Shown piece by piece: positions 11,486-22,011 of a DNA stretch of 64,000 nt (the stretch's first letter is position 1; the number at the start of each line of letters is the position of its first letter). The notes below the pieces were generated by a model. That model was not told the DNA's origin, ran no database searches, and saw only the letters and a list, made by a program, of their open reading frames with translations. The translations under genes were made by a program, and so were the position numbers. Source of the stretch: Endocalyx cinctus (taxonomy: Eukaryota; Ascomycota; Sordariomycetes; Amphisphaeriales; Apiosporaceae). Location of the stretch: positions 248,001 to 312,000 of the forward strand of contig BCKC01000003.1 in assembly GCA_001600455.1 (NCBI GenBank), given 5' to 3'.

Positions 11486-13494
11486 TCAACGGCCAAGCTT
11501 CTCTGCAAGACCGTTGATGAATGCACAACGCCTGAACAAATCCTCTCGCTGAAGTTCTTGTTGCCTGGCCTGGTCTCCCCGATCTCGCATCTCCGCATAC
11601 GCGACGTTGTTGCTGTCGCCCAGTGGAATTTGCATGGAACCAATCGCATCCTCGTGCTGTTGCCCCTCGACGACAGGCTTGTTCATCTCCCCGACCAACC
11701 GTGTCGTTCCCGTGCCTAACGGTCCCCCCAAGATTTGGAGGTTGAAAGTGTCCCGGGCTATAACTCCTTGCGACGCATCTAAGTCTTGGAAGGACGCGGG
11801 CCAAGATGGGAGGCCCTCGCCACCCGGTTGACCGGTATACGCAAAATTGACAAATGAAGAGATCATAGCGTCAGAGAGCTTCAAATTCTCGTCCGACATG
11901 GTCTCCCGGGGAAATATGTTGTTGTAAAGGTAATCCATGTCGCTACCGTGGACGGTTCCAAGCCACGGCATTCCGGCCGCGTGGAACAATGGCGTCACCA
12001 TGCTCTGGTTGAGAGTATAGTGGAAGACGCTCGTGGATGCCTCTTGCTGCCGAGACTGTTTCGTAACCTCGTAGCCGAAATCGATTGATGAACATGTGAA
12101 GAGGAGGTCGCGCATTATCCGAGCAACGCGGAAGTAATATACCGGAACGACGGGGTCAGATTCCGTCTTTCTGGCCTCGTATCTCTCGACGTCTTCCTCG
12201 AAAGCCGCCGTCGGGTAGAGGGCAAAAAGGTTCTCGTAATCTTCTTGAGTAAGAGCATGAGCAAATTTCTTGATAGGAATCTGCATGTCTTCCTCGTTTT
12301 GGAACATAGGGCCAGGTCCGGCGTTGGTGGCCCCATCGTCCTGGGTCCAGCCAAAAACGACGGGAATCCCCTTGACGAACCTCCCCGCCTTGTAGAGGGA
12401 CGATTGACGGTCCGGCAGGAAGTCGTCGTCGACAGACGGGATGAAGGTGAACAGGCCGGCTGGAGGATGGTTGGCCATCGAATAGCTCATGGCCGCTTCC
12501 GTCAGCTTGTCCATCGGAACACCTCTCAAGCAAGCCAGCAGCGCATCATCACCGGCGTCTCGGGGTCTGCAGCCTAAAGCTTCCGCTACGGCATACGTGT
12601 GAAGCTCGGTCGCGTCGGAAGTAGTATTCACCGCCGTCCCAGGCGGTCCCGACATGACCCAAGCTTGGGTAAACGGTACACCGTGCACTCCCCCGTATGT
12701 CATGAGGTGAAGGGAGGACAGTGTTCCGCCAGAGCTGAGTCCGAAACTGGTGATCTTGTCGGGATCACCGCCGAAAGCTTCAATATTATCTTTGACCCAT
12801 TGAAACCCGGCTCGTTGATCCCGCATGCCAACATTGAGAGACTTCTGATCCTTTAAGTTGGGTAAGCGTGCAAAGCCAAATATGGTAAGTCTCCAGTTGA
12901 GAATGACGTGGATGATGGGCTTTCCGAGGGTGATGGAGTGTGCGACAAGATTAGCAGGGTCATATATATCGTCGTCCGCAAAGCCTTTGACTACGCCGCC
13001 ACCGGTAATGTGGACGACAACGGGGAGCTTTTTAGACGAGGTAGCAGTAGTCCCGGCGGGCCTGGTGATGCGAAGATTCACTTTTCATACAAGGCCAGGT
13101 CAGCCGGTCAGCCAGTCACCTCGAGGGCGAATAAGAGATGGACGGCTATGAACACGATTGATTTCGAAAGCGACTTACAGCAATCTTCGCTTTGGTTTGG
13201 GGTCTCACTAAAGAATGGGGGAATGGCATCCCTGATTTGGGGACAGGCAGGCCCGGGGGCAGTCGCGTCGACCTCGCTACCGCTTGGAGGGGTATATGGT
13301 TCGGGAGGAGCAAATCGCCGCAATCCTGACGTGTCGTGGGCGAATTTGATGTTGTGAAAATCTTCAACCGTATGTTTCAATACTCCTCGATAACTAATCT
13401 TACTCTGAGGAAGGGTGACGATGGGATCAATAGCTGAGGTCGATTTGATAGCCAAGCTGCCGAGTGCCGCACAGAACAGCACGGGATTTTTCAT
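11486..13494 (-). CDS. Secreted type-B carboxylesterase/lipase family protein
   Basis: Alpha/beta-hydrolase of the COesterase family, predicted to cleave carboxylic esters outside the cell or in the secretory pathway. Two exons: 13494-13179 and 13080-11486, with a 98-bp intron whose join restores SEDCLNLRI, the family's EDCLxLN motif. The product is 636 residues. A signal peptide covers residues 1-20 (ending near STSA). The oxyanion-hole motif is HITGGG. The nucleophile Ser221 sits in GLSSGG, where most relatives have GESAGG. The catalytic His is probably His483 in GTVHGSD. The substrate cannot be told from sequence. Its start faces the peptide gene and UstYa gene, so an accessory role there is possible but unproven. 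Confidence 0.92.
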
Positions 13495-14361
13495 GGCGTC
13501 TACGCTGGTGACTCTAGACCAGATAATGTTAACTGACTACCGAGGGGTGAAGAAAAGGAAGAAATTGAAGGAGGGCAGGCTTTCTTTTAGTTGGGGAAGT
13601 GGAATGGTCGGCGAACTGGTTGGAGTTTGGGTGCAGAGGCGTTTGAAAAGGGTCCAAGCGTCTTTGAATAGACTAGGGTTGACCATTTCCACTGCAAAGA
13701 ACAGTTGGAGAGCAGTTGAAGAACAACTTGGAGGATGAGTTATTCTGAGTCCTGACAGTCCGAGTAACTAAACGTCGTCATTAGGCAGGCAGAACAGGCT
13801 GACAGGTAGGCTGCGCGTAAAATAAATCACATCAATATAACACGCACCAGATTTCGAATTTTACTTTGGTTTAGATTTCTTGTGAAAAGCGGGAAAAGAT
13901 TGGTTAGAAACCGGAAGACTCGGATGTTGTGTAAGGTCAATACTAATACGAGCAACAGATAAATTACAACAACTTCCTAGAGCTCCCTACCTGGTTTGTG
14001 GTTTGTATATTGCGCGCAGCCTGACTCTATTCTACATGTACACACTCTAAGCACCTAGGTAGCCATACAGCAGCCAGTAGTACAAAGAGGGGTGGTAATC
14101 ACTCAGCAACTTGGAATAAATGATAGGTCAATAATCATTCCAAGTACCATACATTTTCTGCTATGCGGACCCCTCCAAGCTCACACGATCACACCTACAT
14201 ACTCCAATTATATGTATTCTGCATGCAACTCCAATTACGCGGCTCCTAAAAAGTCCCCATCCCTACCACAGCCTACGTACAGGCTCTGCCACCTTTGCTT
14301 AATAATTAATGTACAGGTTGTAGTAAAAATTCTGGGAGGTGCTATCTTACCAGGTAGAGGA
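13495..14361. other. Intergenic, no confident gene
   Basis: Esterase upstream region. An open frame on the + strand (13415-13738) is mostly antisense to esterase exon 1 plus promoter, and shows no motif. Confidence 0.5.
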
Positions 14362-14655
14362 CTAGAAGGCGCAATTATTCACGGCTCCAAAGCCCATAAT
14401 ACCTCGTCTGGCTTGTTCTCTCTTGACTAAACAGAGGTCGGTGTCGAACTCGGTAGATCCATCGCGCTTTAATGTGGAAAGTTCATCTGTTTTTTTTTTT
14501 CGTAAGCTTGTATAGACCGTGACGTCTCCCTCGGAAGGCTAGAGTACAGTCTTTTTCTATTTAAATATCATACCAAGATAAAACTCACATGTTGAATCAT
14601 AAAGCATAGGTACTGCCAGAGCTGAAACAGCAAGAAGGAGAAGTGTAAACTTCAT
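14362..14655 (-). CDS. Candidate small secreted peptide precursor with dibasic processing sites
   Basis: Too short for ordinary gene calling. Two exons on the minus strand: 14655-14589 and 14486-14362. The 102-bp intron has a GTGAGT donor, a GCTTACG branch-like site 17-20 bp from the end, and a CAG acceptor after an A11 run. The spliced product is 63 residues. Residues 1-15 are a clear signal peptide (MKFTLLLLAVSALA). The rest is a short pro-region with Kex2-type KR at two places and RR at a third, which would release a 13-residue DGST...CLV segment and a 13-residue C-terminal segment beginning GIMGFG. Each segment has one cysteine. Unspliced, the frame stops after 32 residues. The UstYa gene lies 0.8 kb away, divergently. 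Alternatives are a small effector or a spurious frame. I know of no homologue. Confidence 0.42.
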
Positions 14656-15447
14656 TTTCACGATAGAGGGATCAAACTATTCACAGAATGTATCTTGTAG
14701 ACGAGGATTTAGGCGCGGGAAAAAAAGAATGATAAAGTTAGGAAGCTATCGAGCGGAGAACTTACGAACTTATGAATGTGAACGAAACAGATATTTTCCA
14801 AGTATATACGATGTCATCCCCAACTTCCCACTTTGAGCTTCTATATCAGAAAGCCGCGTGAATGATGAGCTTCTTATACCCGCCCCCCATCCTCTACGTG
14901 CTTCCCAGCGGCGTAGGCAGCTCATGAGCGATTGATGAAATTGCTTTTTCTAAATATCTCACACTAGATTATATGCGTTATCAGACATGGAAGAGGGGTA
15001 TAAACACCAGTAAGACATGCACAAGTTGATGACATAGTATGGAAAGTGGTTGGTCGACGCAGCCGGTGAGACTTATGCGCATCGATATTACCTGCTTATC
15101 TTGATGAACTTCGATCCATTTACCGTCTTGCACAAAATTGCACATCCGGGGACGAGTCGTATAGCGGAGTACTTTGAGATCCTCCACGAAAACAAAATCT
15201 TTCACCAACGTGTGATCGATCGATAACAGATCAAAACCTACCAGATAACCCTAGTCTCGGCATTGATAAGCCTCGTATATCACTTCGCCGAAATTATCGA
15301 GCCTAATTACTTTGCAAACGCCCTACGACGTGTCATTTTAGATTTCGACCTTGATATTCTCTTCTTCAAACGTTACAAGATTTTATAGCCACGGTAATTC
15401 ACTAATATCCAATCTATCCTCTGTTCAATTATTAAGACGACTGTACC
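14656..15447. other. Divergent promoter region between peptide and UstYa genes
   Basis: About 790 bp shared upstream region. A TATA-like element (TATAAGA/TATAGCC type) lies upstream of the + gene. An exon-like open stretch on the minus strand (15250-15092, bounded by AG and GTAATA) has no start codon and no recognisable family. Confidence 0.5.
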
Positions 15448-16351
15448 ATGCCTCCTTTCACGAAGAAGCAACATCACTATCAACCGATTGTCTCCCATGA
15501 AGCAGGCACAGAAGAAGACTACGCCAAGTCGCATCCTCCCCTCGCACGCAACTGGCGCCGTATGTTTTACGTGCTTCTTTTCATCTCGTTGTCTTCGATC
15601 GCTTTGATTATCGCCGGTATCACGTACTCGTATAGCACATGCCTGCGTCCTTCGGCTATGGATGGGGTTAGAATACCATACTGTTGGTAAAAGGAAAATA
15701 CCCCTGATTTCTACTTGATTTGGTTGACAATCAGCTAGCACCCGCACCGGTCACTTATATGAACAAGTGGCTGCTAGGCGATCCTGACACTCCGAAGTTT
15801 GTCGGCGAACCGCGACCGGAGATGGACGAAGCTTGGCACAAGTTACAATCTGCAACGGCAATTAGACTCTCCGAAGAAGAGCTAAAGTTGGCAAATAACG
15901 CGACTTCAATCAGGCATAAGGACGGTGGATATGTTGGCGGATTGGGAATATCACATTCGCTTCACTGTCTGGTGAGACCGCCTCCAAACCAAAGGAAGCG
16001 ATGACATGATGTCGACTGACCGAGTATAATCAGAAACGAATCAAGCAGTACATGCATCGCGACCACTACTACCAAGGCGAACAGCAATGGGATGAGCTAT
16101 TTTTTCACGCTGATCATTGCCTGGAATCTTTACGTCAAGCGGTGATGTGCTCTGCAGACGTTAGTGTTTATACGCTTGAATGGACACCCCACAGCCGTTA
16201 CAAGCCAGCAGTCAGAGTACCGCAGGCTCACGTCTGCGCAAACTGGGAGAAACTACACGAATGGATGCTCGGTCGAGCAGCCAGTCTAGATGATGTCATT
16301 GGGCCGCCGGAAAGCTTATACGAAGACTCCAATGCTAATCCTAACCATTAG
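15448..16351 (+). CDS. UstYa-family (DUF3328) oxidase-like membrane protein
   Basis: UstYa-type proteins catalyse oxidative cyclisation or other late steps in fungal RiPP and some other secondary-metabolite pathways. Exons: 15448-~15666, 15735-15971 and 16034-16351, giving about 257 residues. A cytosolic N-terminus is followed by one transmembrane helix (about residues 47-64, MFYVLLFISLSSIALIIAG) and a lumenal domain with FVGEPRPEMDEAWHKL. The two family HxxHC motifs are HSLHC (about residues 147-151) and HADHC (177-181). The first splice is uncertain. A GTTAGA donor at 15667 keeps frame; the better-looking GTAAAA donor at 15687 does not. The later joins are clean (phase 0, GTGAGA...CAG). A divergent dibasic peptide gene upstream suggests a peptide substrate. 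Confidence 0.88.
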
Positions 16352-17810
16352 GAGAATAATGTTCTGCGGCGTTGATGTACGGTATACTAACGGCGTAGTT
16401 TACTCTGTACCTACCCCAGCACGAGCCAGCAGTGCAATTCATAAAATTTAGGGCATCGAGGACTTATAATTAGTAGTTGTCATTTGCAATATAAGTTTCT
16501 GTCGACTATGCCTGAGCCTTCTATTCGGGTCTTCTATCAAAAGCAACCAGCCCTGGAGAGTCGAGACAAGCTTTATTGACCCCGGCACGTGCATAAGCCA
16601 ACCACATCGCTTAAATAGGCCTCAGTGGCCAATCAGACAAAGTATAGATAGTGCAGGTTTACCGTGCGAGATAGGGGGGTTAATGGTGCGGCGCGCTGGT
16701 TGGCTGACGAGGGCTTATCGCGGGTGCGACGATGTCATTAAGGAAGAGTTGGGGGCCGATGAAGACTTTTGAAAGAAAGCTTATCATTAACTATGCCGCG
16801 AGTTCAACCTGACATTTTTCCCCGATAGAACGATCTAGATACCCAGACACTACCTATTATGCATTTTGAGCTGCATGCCACCCCACAGACTATGCAGAGT
16901 CGTATAAGAAAAGGCGGCGATATGAGACCCTGCGGGTGGCTGGCTACATACATAGTATACAGAGATATATGCCATGTTATTCATAAACATACCAATAACT
17001 ACCTTTTATTTATTCAACGAAAAAAAAAAAAAATAGTGTTGGTGATTCTATATTACAATAATTAAAATAGCTTCTTTCAACTTCTGGAAAGGGTGTACTC
17101 ATAGTTTTGGGGATAGTCCTACCTGAGCTGGGATGTCCCTCTTTAATTGTAATTATTTAGAAAGGGGAGAAACTGGTGTGATGCACAGTTGCCACAAGAA
17201 CAATCCAACTTTTTGAGACCAGAGTAATAAGTCTATCAGATCTGACTTCTCGTTGCAATATTAGAGGCGGGCTGTGTATCCGTGCGGGCAACACCATTCT
17301 CAGGTTCTAACATAATCCCGAAGACTCCGATGTACGAGATGGCCCACACCATGTGTTGTCTTACATGTTGCACACCTCTACGTGGGTTCGACCGTAATGA
17401 AGATGCGGTTTGTTATAACCATCTTACAGCCGACATCGTGCATGGTATGCCGGGGAGGTGGTGTCCCAATCCACGATAAGAATGTTACACCTCGAAGTAG
17501 CGGCTTTGTCCCAAAAATAGAGTTGCGAATATACACCGCTCTCTATTTAAAAAGTTCTTATACCACTCATCTCATTCTGCTTTCGCCGTATTGGTAGAGG
17601 AGTTCGGTGCAACGACTGCCTCGATGATAACCTTATAGCCCTCTCAAACCTACATATCAATGCCCTCCTTAAGACCAACACGAGGATGCCAACCTTATCG
17701 TGACTAACTGTTCTGTCTCGTAGATTTCCCCCTATTTCTTGAATAAAATACGATTCTTATCTGGTCAATCTTTATTCTTTTCGTACATCAACACACGTCC
17801 CCCCTGCACA
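16352..17810. other. Intergenic, no gene seen
   Basis: 1.46 kb of AT-rich DNA between two + strand genes, with an A13 run near 17020. Short open frames (16859-17065, 17282-17479) have no start context, splice support or motif I can defend. Confidence 0.55.
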
Positions 17811-19171
17811 ATGGATGTTTATGATAACCCAGGCGGTTTGATCGCTGCCTCTGTTATCCTTTGGCTCATCTCAACTTCATGTGTTATTGTGCGATGTGGC
17901 TACAGAATACGTAAGCGACAACGTTTTCTTACGAGCGACTGGCTAATACTTGCCGGGTGGATCTTTGGGACTGGCTTGACCGTTCTGGAAATTTATGGTG
18001 AGTATTGCGCTGCGATGAGTCGAGATTTCTTCATCAGCTATATTTTCTTTGCGAATAAAACTCGATTTCTTTGGCTTAATAATACTTCGATGCTTACTGT
18101 TGATAGGCGTCGCGGTCAAATCTCTTGGGTACAAGATAGGGGCTACGCTCATAGACCCGACGGGTCTCACCGGCCAGCTGAATAAAGCTAAACACGTAAG
18201 TTAAGATATACCCGGAACTTTACAACCTCAATCGTCGAGATCAGCTAATGAAAGGTTCAAGATCCAACTGGCGTTCTTGCTCCTGGGTATTGTATCTCTA
18301 GGGTTCATCAAACTATCGGTCTCTTTTCTTTACTGGCACCTTTTCGCTCAAGTGAAATTACGTCGCTTCTTGATCGTATGGATACTCGTCATTACGGCCT
18401 GGGCTCTTACCTTTATCATAGCCGGCCTCCTGGAATGCGGATCCCACCTTTGGGCGGTCTTCGGAGCCCCAACCGAGTACCTGAAGTATTGCGGACACGC
18501 CGTGCCCAGTGGCTACGGGTTGGTGGGTAGCGACGTCGCGACAGACTTGATTACCTTAATTATCCCAATTCCGGTAATTCTACAGCTCCAGATGAGATCG
18601 TACGAGAAGCTGCTGGTCCTGGCGGCGTTCCTCATCGGTGCCCTGTAAGCAGTATCCGCCAGCCTTATCCCCGGCCGTGAGCTGTAGACGGCGTATTTTA
18701 CTGACAATGGCTAGTTCCGTCGGTGCATCGATCGCCAAGGCATACATTTATATTCGCTCAAGCTTGGGTCAATATACCGAAGACGCGCTCCGTCAGTATT
18801 CTTCTCGTGATCCAAAATATCCTCCCGCGCGGACTGACGTGCTGTTCATAGTGATCCTTACCGGCGTATCTATCTGGAACCTCATCGAGGTCCAAGTCGG
18901 CATCGTCGCCGCTTGCGGGCCGGTGCTTTGGCCAATCCTTTCTCCCGTATTATCACCCCTCGTATCCCGAATTGCATCCAAGATGCGCTCTACCTCTAAG
19001 ATCTCTCAATCCAAAGCTTCTCACGAACTACCTGACTTTGTCCGGCTTCCCGATAGCGACGTGCAACTGGCAAACAGGACGAGAAGCGCATCGAAGAACC
19101 CGAGCGAACGAAGCACGGTGAATGGTTATGAGTCAGAACCGAACCCCGGCATTCCCAAGACCAGCGTATAG
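17811..19171 (+). CDS. SAT4/rhodopsin-domain integral membrane protein
   Basis: Fungal-specific seven-helix membrane protein of the family annotated as rhodopsin domain, SAT4 or PTH11-like. The molecular function is unknown for most members, though some act in surface sensing. Four exons: 17811-17997, 18107-18195, 18262-18644 and 18715-19171. All phases fit and the product is 371 residues. The N-terminal helix (AASVILWLISTSCVIVRCGYRIRKR) is followed by the family-typical SDWLILAGW. Several more helices and the conserved DVATDLITLIIPIPVIL segment follow, then LIEVQVGIVAACGPVLWPIL. The C-terminus is a hydrophilic Ser-rich tail. Genes of this family often sit in or beside secondary-metabolite clusters; here it lies 1.5 kb downstream of the UstYa gene on the same strand. 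Confidence 0.9.
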
Positions 19172-20193
19172 AGGCTATGATGTTAGGACTGGTCGATATA
19201 ATTAGTGTAGAAGTGCTCGTAAGATTTACCTGGGAGGTTGTCGAAAAAGGAGGTTGTATGTAGAGCTCAATTAACTGGCAAATACTGAAGCTAAGAAGAA
19301 AGAAAGGAAAAGAAAGGATCGTAACAAGCAATACTTGTAGTAGTCGACTTTACCGTTTTCCTTTTAATCCGTTTTCTTCGCATAATTCATTCATAAGTAT
19401 TCATAATACAACTACTCAAAACGCTTGGTTGATTATTTGGTGACTGAGCCGTGTCTGAGTAAAAGCAGCAAATATCCATGGATATTATTACCTTGCCGTT
19501 AATGTATAAATGATCCTGTGAAGCATATCATTTAGAAGCCTTAGCCTCCTCAAACATTAATCTATATGTATCAGTTACTCCTACCTAGGTAAGTAGGTAC
19601 CTAGGTAGGTACTTACTCCTAGTTAAACCTATCTTCCCCCTCATTCCTTACATAGTTCCTGCCTGCCCTAGCCAGGCAGCCTCGAGGGCAGTCGAGGCGA
19701 ATCGATGTGGCAAGACTTATTTCAGGAAGATGGCCAGAACTTGCCGGGGAAAGTCAAGTTAAAAACTTTATGAATTAGTTTGTTAATTAATTTTTGTTGA
19801 GGAGAACAGAGTTCTCGTCATTCTCCTCCCAGAAACCTGTACACCTCAGAAATTAGAGAGAGAAAATACATCAATTTTTACGTTGTCCTCCTCAAATCTC
19901 TTCTTTATTTCAATTAAAAATTTTACGAACAACCTTAGCATAGTAAAGTTTAACGACTGGTGATTAGTTTCTGGTGAAGAAGTTATCTCCGTTAGGTAGA
20001 TCTCTTCTATATATTTCTGCCATAACTCGATCTGAAATGCTTTAAGACTATCCTACACATACGAAGAAGCAATCGTATATACCCATAGCAACGATTAACA
20101 CACAATCCACATCAACAATTAACACAAAATCCACATCGACTATACACATATAGTCCACATAATTGACAATCCATATACATCCAGCTGGTCACT
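19172..20193. other. Intergenic; left member of a direct-repeat pair and a TACCTAGGTA island
   Basis: Holds direct-repeat copy A (19346-19475), a TACCTAGGTA cluster (19581-19622), and a CA-rich leader with a repeated ACACAATCCACATCAAC-like motif (20096-20165) just upstream of the HNH-like gene. Confidence 0.6.
19346..19475 (+). repeat. Degenerate ~130-bp direct repeat, copy A
   Basis: Matches copy B (22012-22143) in the same orientation over its full length with scattered substitutions and small indels. Shared blocks include CTTTACCGTTTTC, ATTCATAAGTAT, GTGACTGAGCCG and CTGAGTAAAAGCAGCAAATAT. The two copies flank the HNH-like gene. Confidence 0.75.
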
Positions 20194-21573
20194 ATGACTT
20201 CACCACCGATCATTCCCGCCCGGACGTCAAGCCATACTATTCCTCCGCGAACCTCAAGAAAGAGATTTCATGATGACACTACTCGTGATGAGGCTACGTT
20301 AGAGCGGTATAAAATTCACGAAGAGATAAAGGCCAAGAGGGCAGAAATGCGAAACTGTTCAACCTATGACGACGTGTACTGGTCCAGCAATCTTGACCTC
20401 ATCGATCTTCGAATACATAATGCAGAGTGCGACGCGTGGTTTCATTATTATAAAGATAAAACTCAAGAGGGGGGATTAACCTATAGACAATGGCTAGAAC
20501 GAGACGAAAATAGCATAACACTGCAAAAAAAGACAGCGGCCTTGTCAATTCTTGGAAGACTAGCTCGAAAACAAAGCACTGTTATGGGCAAGCACTTAGA
20601 TTCTTGGTTCCTTAAGCTGTTTCTGCCGGCAGAGAGCGGGTTAGGAATCCAGAATGCAACTGTTGGGAGAAGGCCGAACAGCGAGCAAAAGGCCTTCAAG
20701 AACGACCTGATAAAAGCTTACGAACCTGACCCAACACTGACTCGCATCCATCATGACCCCGTTATAGGCTTGAAACTACCGAAGGCCTTGCTTACTGCCG
20801 CGCACCTGTACCCATGGAGATCACAAGAATATATGGACGAAATTTTCGGTCCTGGCTCCCGAGATGAGCTAATGACCGCCAAGAATGGCCTCTTCCTAAT
20901 ATCACCCATCGAATGGCTGATAGATCACGGTTACATGGCAATTGTACCCGATGCTGATGTTACTCTCGACGAAATGGACGAGTCCGAAAGCACGGCTGAA
21001 TCAAGACGACGGTCTATCGAGGAGTGGCAGAAAACTGAGCCCAAGGAGTATAAACTTGTTATTATTGATCGTGGACCTATGCTCCATAAAAAGATATCGG
21101 AGATCCTCCAAGTAGATGTGTACGGATTCACCTCGGTAGAAGAATTCCACAACCGAAGATTAAAATTCGTCACTCCGAACCGGCCACGGTCACGATATCT
21201 CTGGTGGCTCTTTATGTCCGCGGTTACTATATCTGCTTATCGAGACGCTCGACATCCAGATGATAATCACCTCACAAAAGAAGTCCGGTTGGCCACGCGA
21301 TATTGGGGAACGTGGGGTACATACCTCAAAAAGGGACGCCTCGTTGAATTCGTTGACCATATTGGTCACAATGTTGACGGCTCGTTCGGTTTAGAACCCG
21401 TTAAAGACGGGTCTAATACCCAAATTAACGCGGTAATGCTTGCGAGCGGTCTCGCAGCATCGGTTAGTACCAGTGCCGAGGAAAACTACGAGAGCGACTC
21501 GCAGTCTATCGATGAAAACTACGAGAGCGACTCGCAGTCTATCGATGAAGACTATACAGTACGAAAACGATGA
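20194..21573 (+). CDS. Fungal HNH-endonuclease-like (HNH_2-type) protein
   Basis: Intron-free 459-residue protein. The N-terminus (residues 1-60) is basic and polar, followed by a helical region. The centre resembles the fungal HNH_2 nuclease domain: TAAHLYPW at 201-208, then MTAKNGLFL at 228-234, and IEWLIDHGYMAIVPD at 239-253. This matches the family pattern AHL...N-G-L-L...I-E...D-x-G...I-x-P-D. Paired zinc cysteines are not evident, so catalysis is uncertain. The C-terminus has a 12-residue unit (ENYESDSQSIDE) encoded by two perfect tandem copies of 36 bp, and ends RKR. It lies between two decayed direct repeats. No partner gene shares its promoter. The role is unknown; such genes are numerous and poorly characterised in filamentous fungi. 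Confidence 0.75.
   Translation: MTSPPIIPARTSSHTIPPRTSRKRFHDDTTRDEATLERYKIHEEIKAKRAEMRNCSTYDDVYWSSNLDLIDLRIHNAECDAWFHYYKDKTQEGGLTYRQWLERDENSITLQKKTAALSILGRLARKQSTVMGKHLDSWFLKLFLPAESGLGIQNATVGRRPNSEQKAFKNDLIKAYEPDPTLTRIHHDPVIGLKLPKALLTAAHLYPWRSQEYMDEIFGPGSRDELMTAKNGLFLISPIEWLIDHGYMAIVPDADVTLDEMDESESTAESRRRSIEEWQKTEPKEYKLVIIDRGPMLHKKISEILQVDVYGFTSVEEFHNRRLKFVTPNRPRSRYLWWLFMSAVTISAYRDARHPDDNHLTKEVRLATRYWGTWGTYLKKGRLVEFVDHIGHNVDGSFGLEPVKDGSNTQINAVMLASGLAASVSTSAEENYESDSQSIDENYESDSQSIDEDYTVRKR
21483..21554 (+). repeat. In-frame 36-bp tandem duplication in the HNH-like gene
   Basis: Two identical consecutive units encode ENYESDSQSIDE near the C-terminus. Identity at the DNA level implies a recent duplication. 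Confidence 0.8.
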
Positions 21574-21876
21574 AGAATAATCAGGACATATATCAACAAG
21601 TATAACAAAAACCCAGCTCTAATCTCAAGTGGAGCCCGTGAAGTCACGATCGCAAACATCCCTAGCAGCCAGAACCTTGGAACCTTGGAAATAACCAACC
21701 TGTCACGGCATGGCGGGCCGGCTGAAGATTGTTGGCCCTGCCACACAATGGTATTTGTATCTTTTTAGAATACTTTAGTCACTTAGTACTTTCCTTTCTT
21801 CTTCAACTTTAGGATCTTCGATAAATATACTGATTACCTCGAGCCTTTGCCTTGATATATCGTATGTGCCATCACA

Positions 21877-21944
21877 CAACCCTCGAAGTCGGAAATGTTC
21901 AATTCTCGAAGCCAGAAATGACCAACTCTTGAAACTAGAAATGT
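21877..21944 (+). repeat. Short array of ~24-bp units, CAACYCTCGAARYYAGAAATG
   Basis: Three degenerate units in tandem (CCTCGAAGTCGGAAATG, TCTCGAAGCCAGAAATG, TCTTGAAACTAGAAATG). The same unit occurs at 22821-22898 and 11161-11211. Confidence 0.7.
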
Positions 21945-22011
21945 CTACTTGTACCCTTAAAACTAAAAAAAAATATCTTAAACAAGCCACCCCGATTAAA
22001 CAATAATATTC

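Noticed and set aside
13415..13738. 107-codon + strand frame
   Set aside because: Largely antisense to esterase exon 1 and its promoter, with no motif.
15092..15250. Exon-like open stretch on the minus strand, 53 codons between AG and GTAATA
   Set aside because: No start codon or in-phase neighbouring exon was found, and the sequence (with VKDFVFVEDLKVLRY) matches no family I know. It might be a gene relic.
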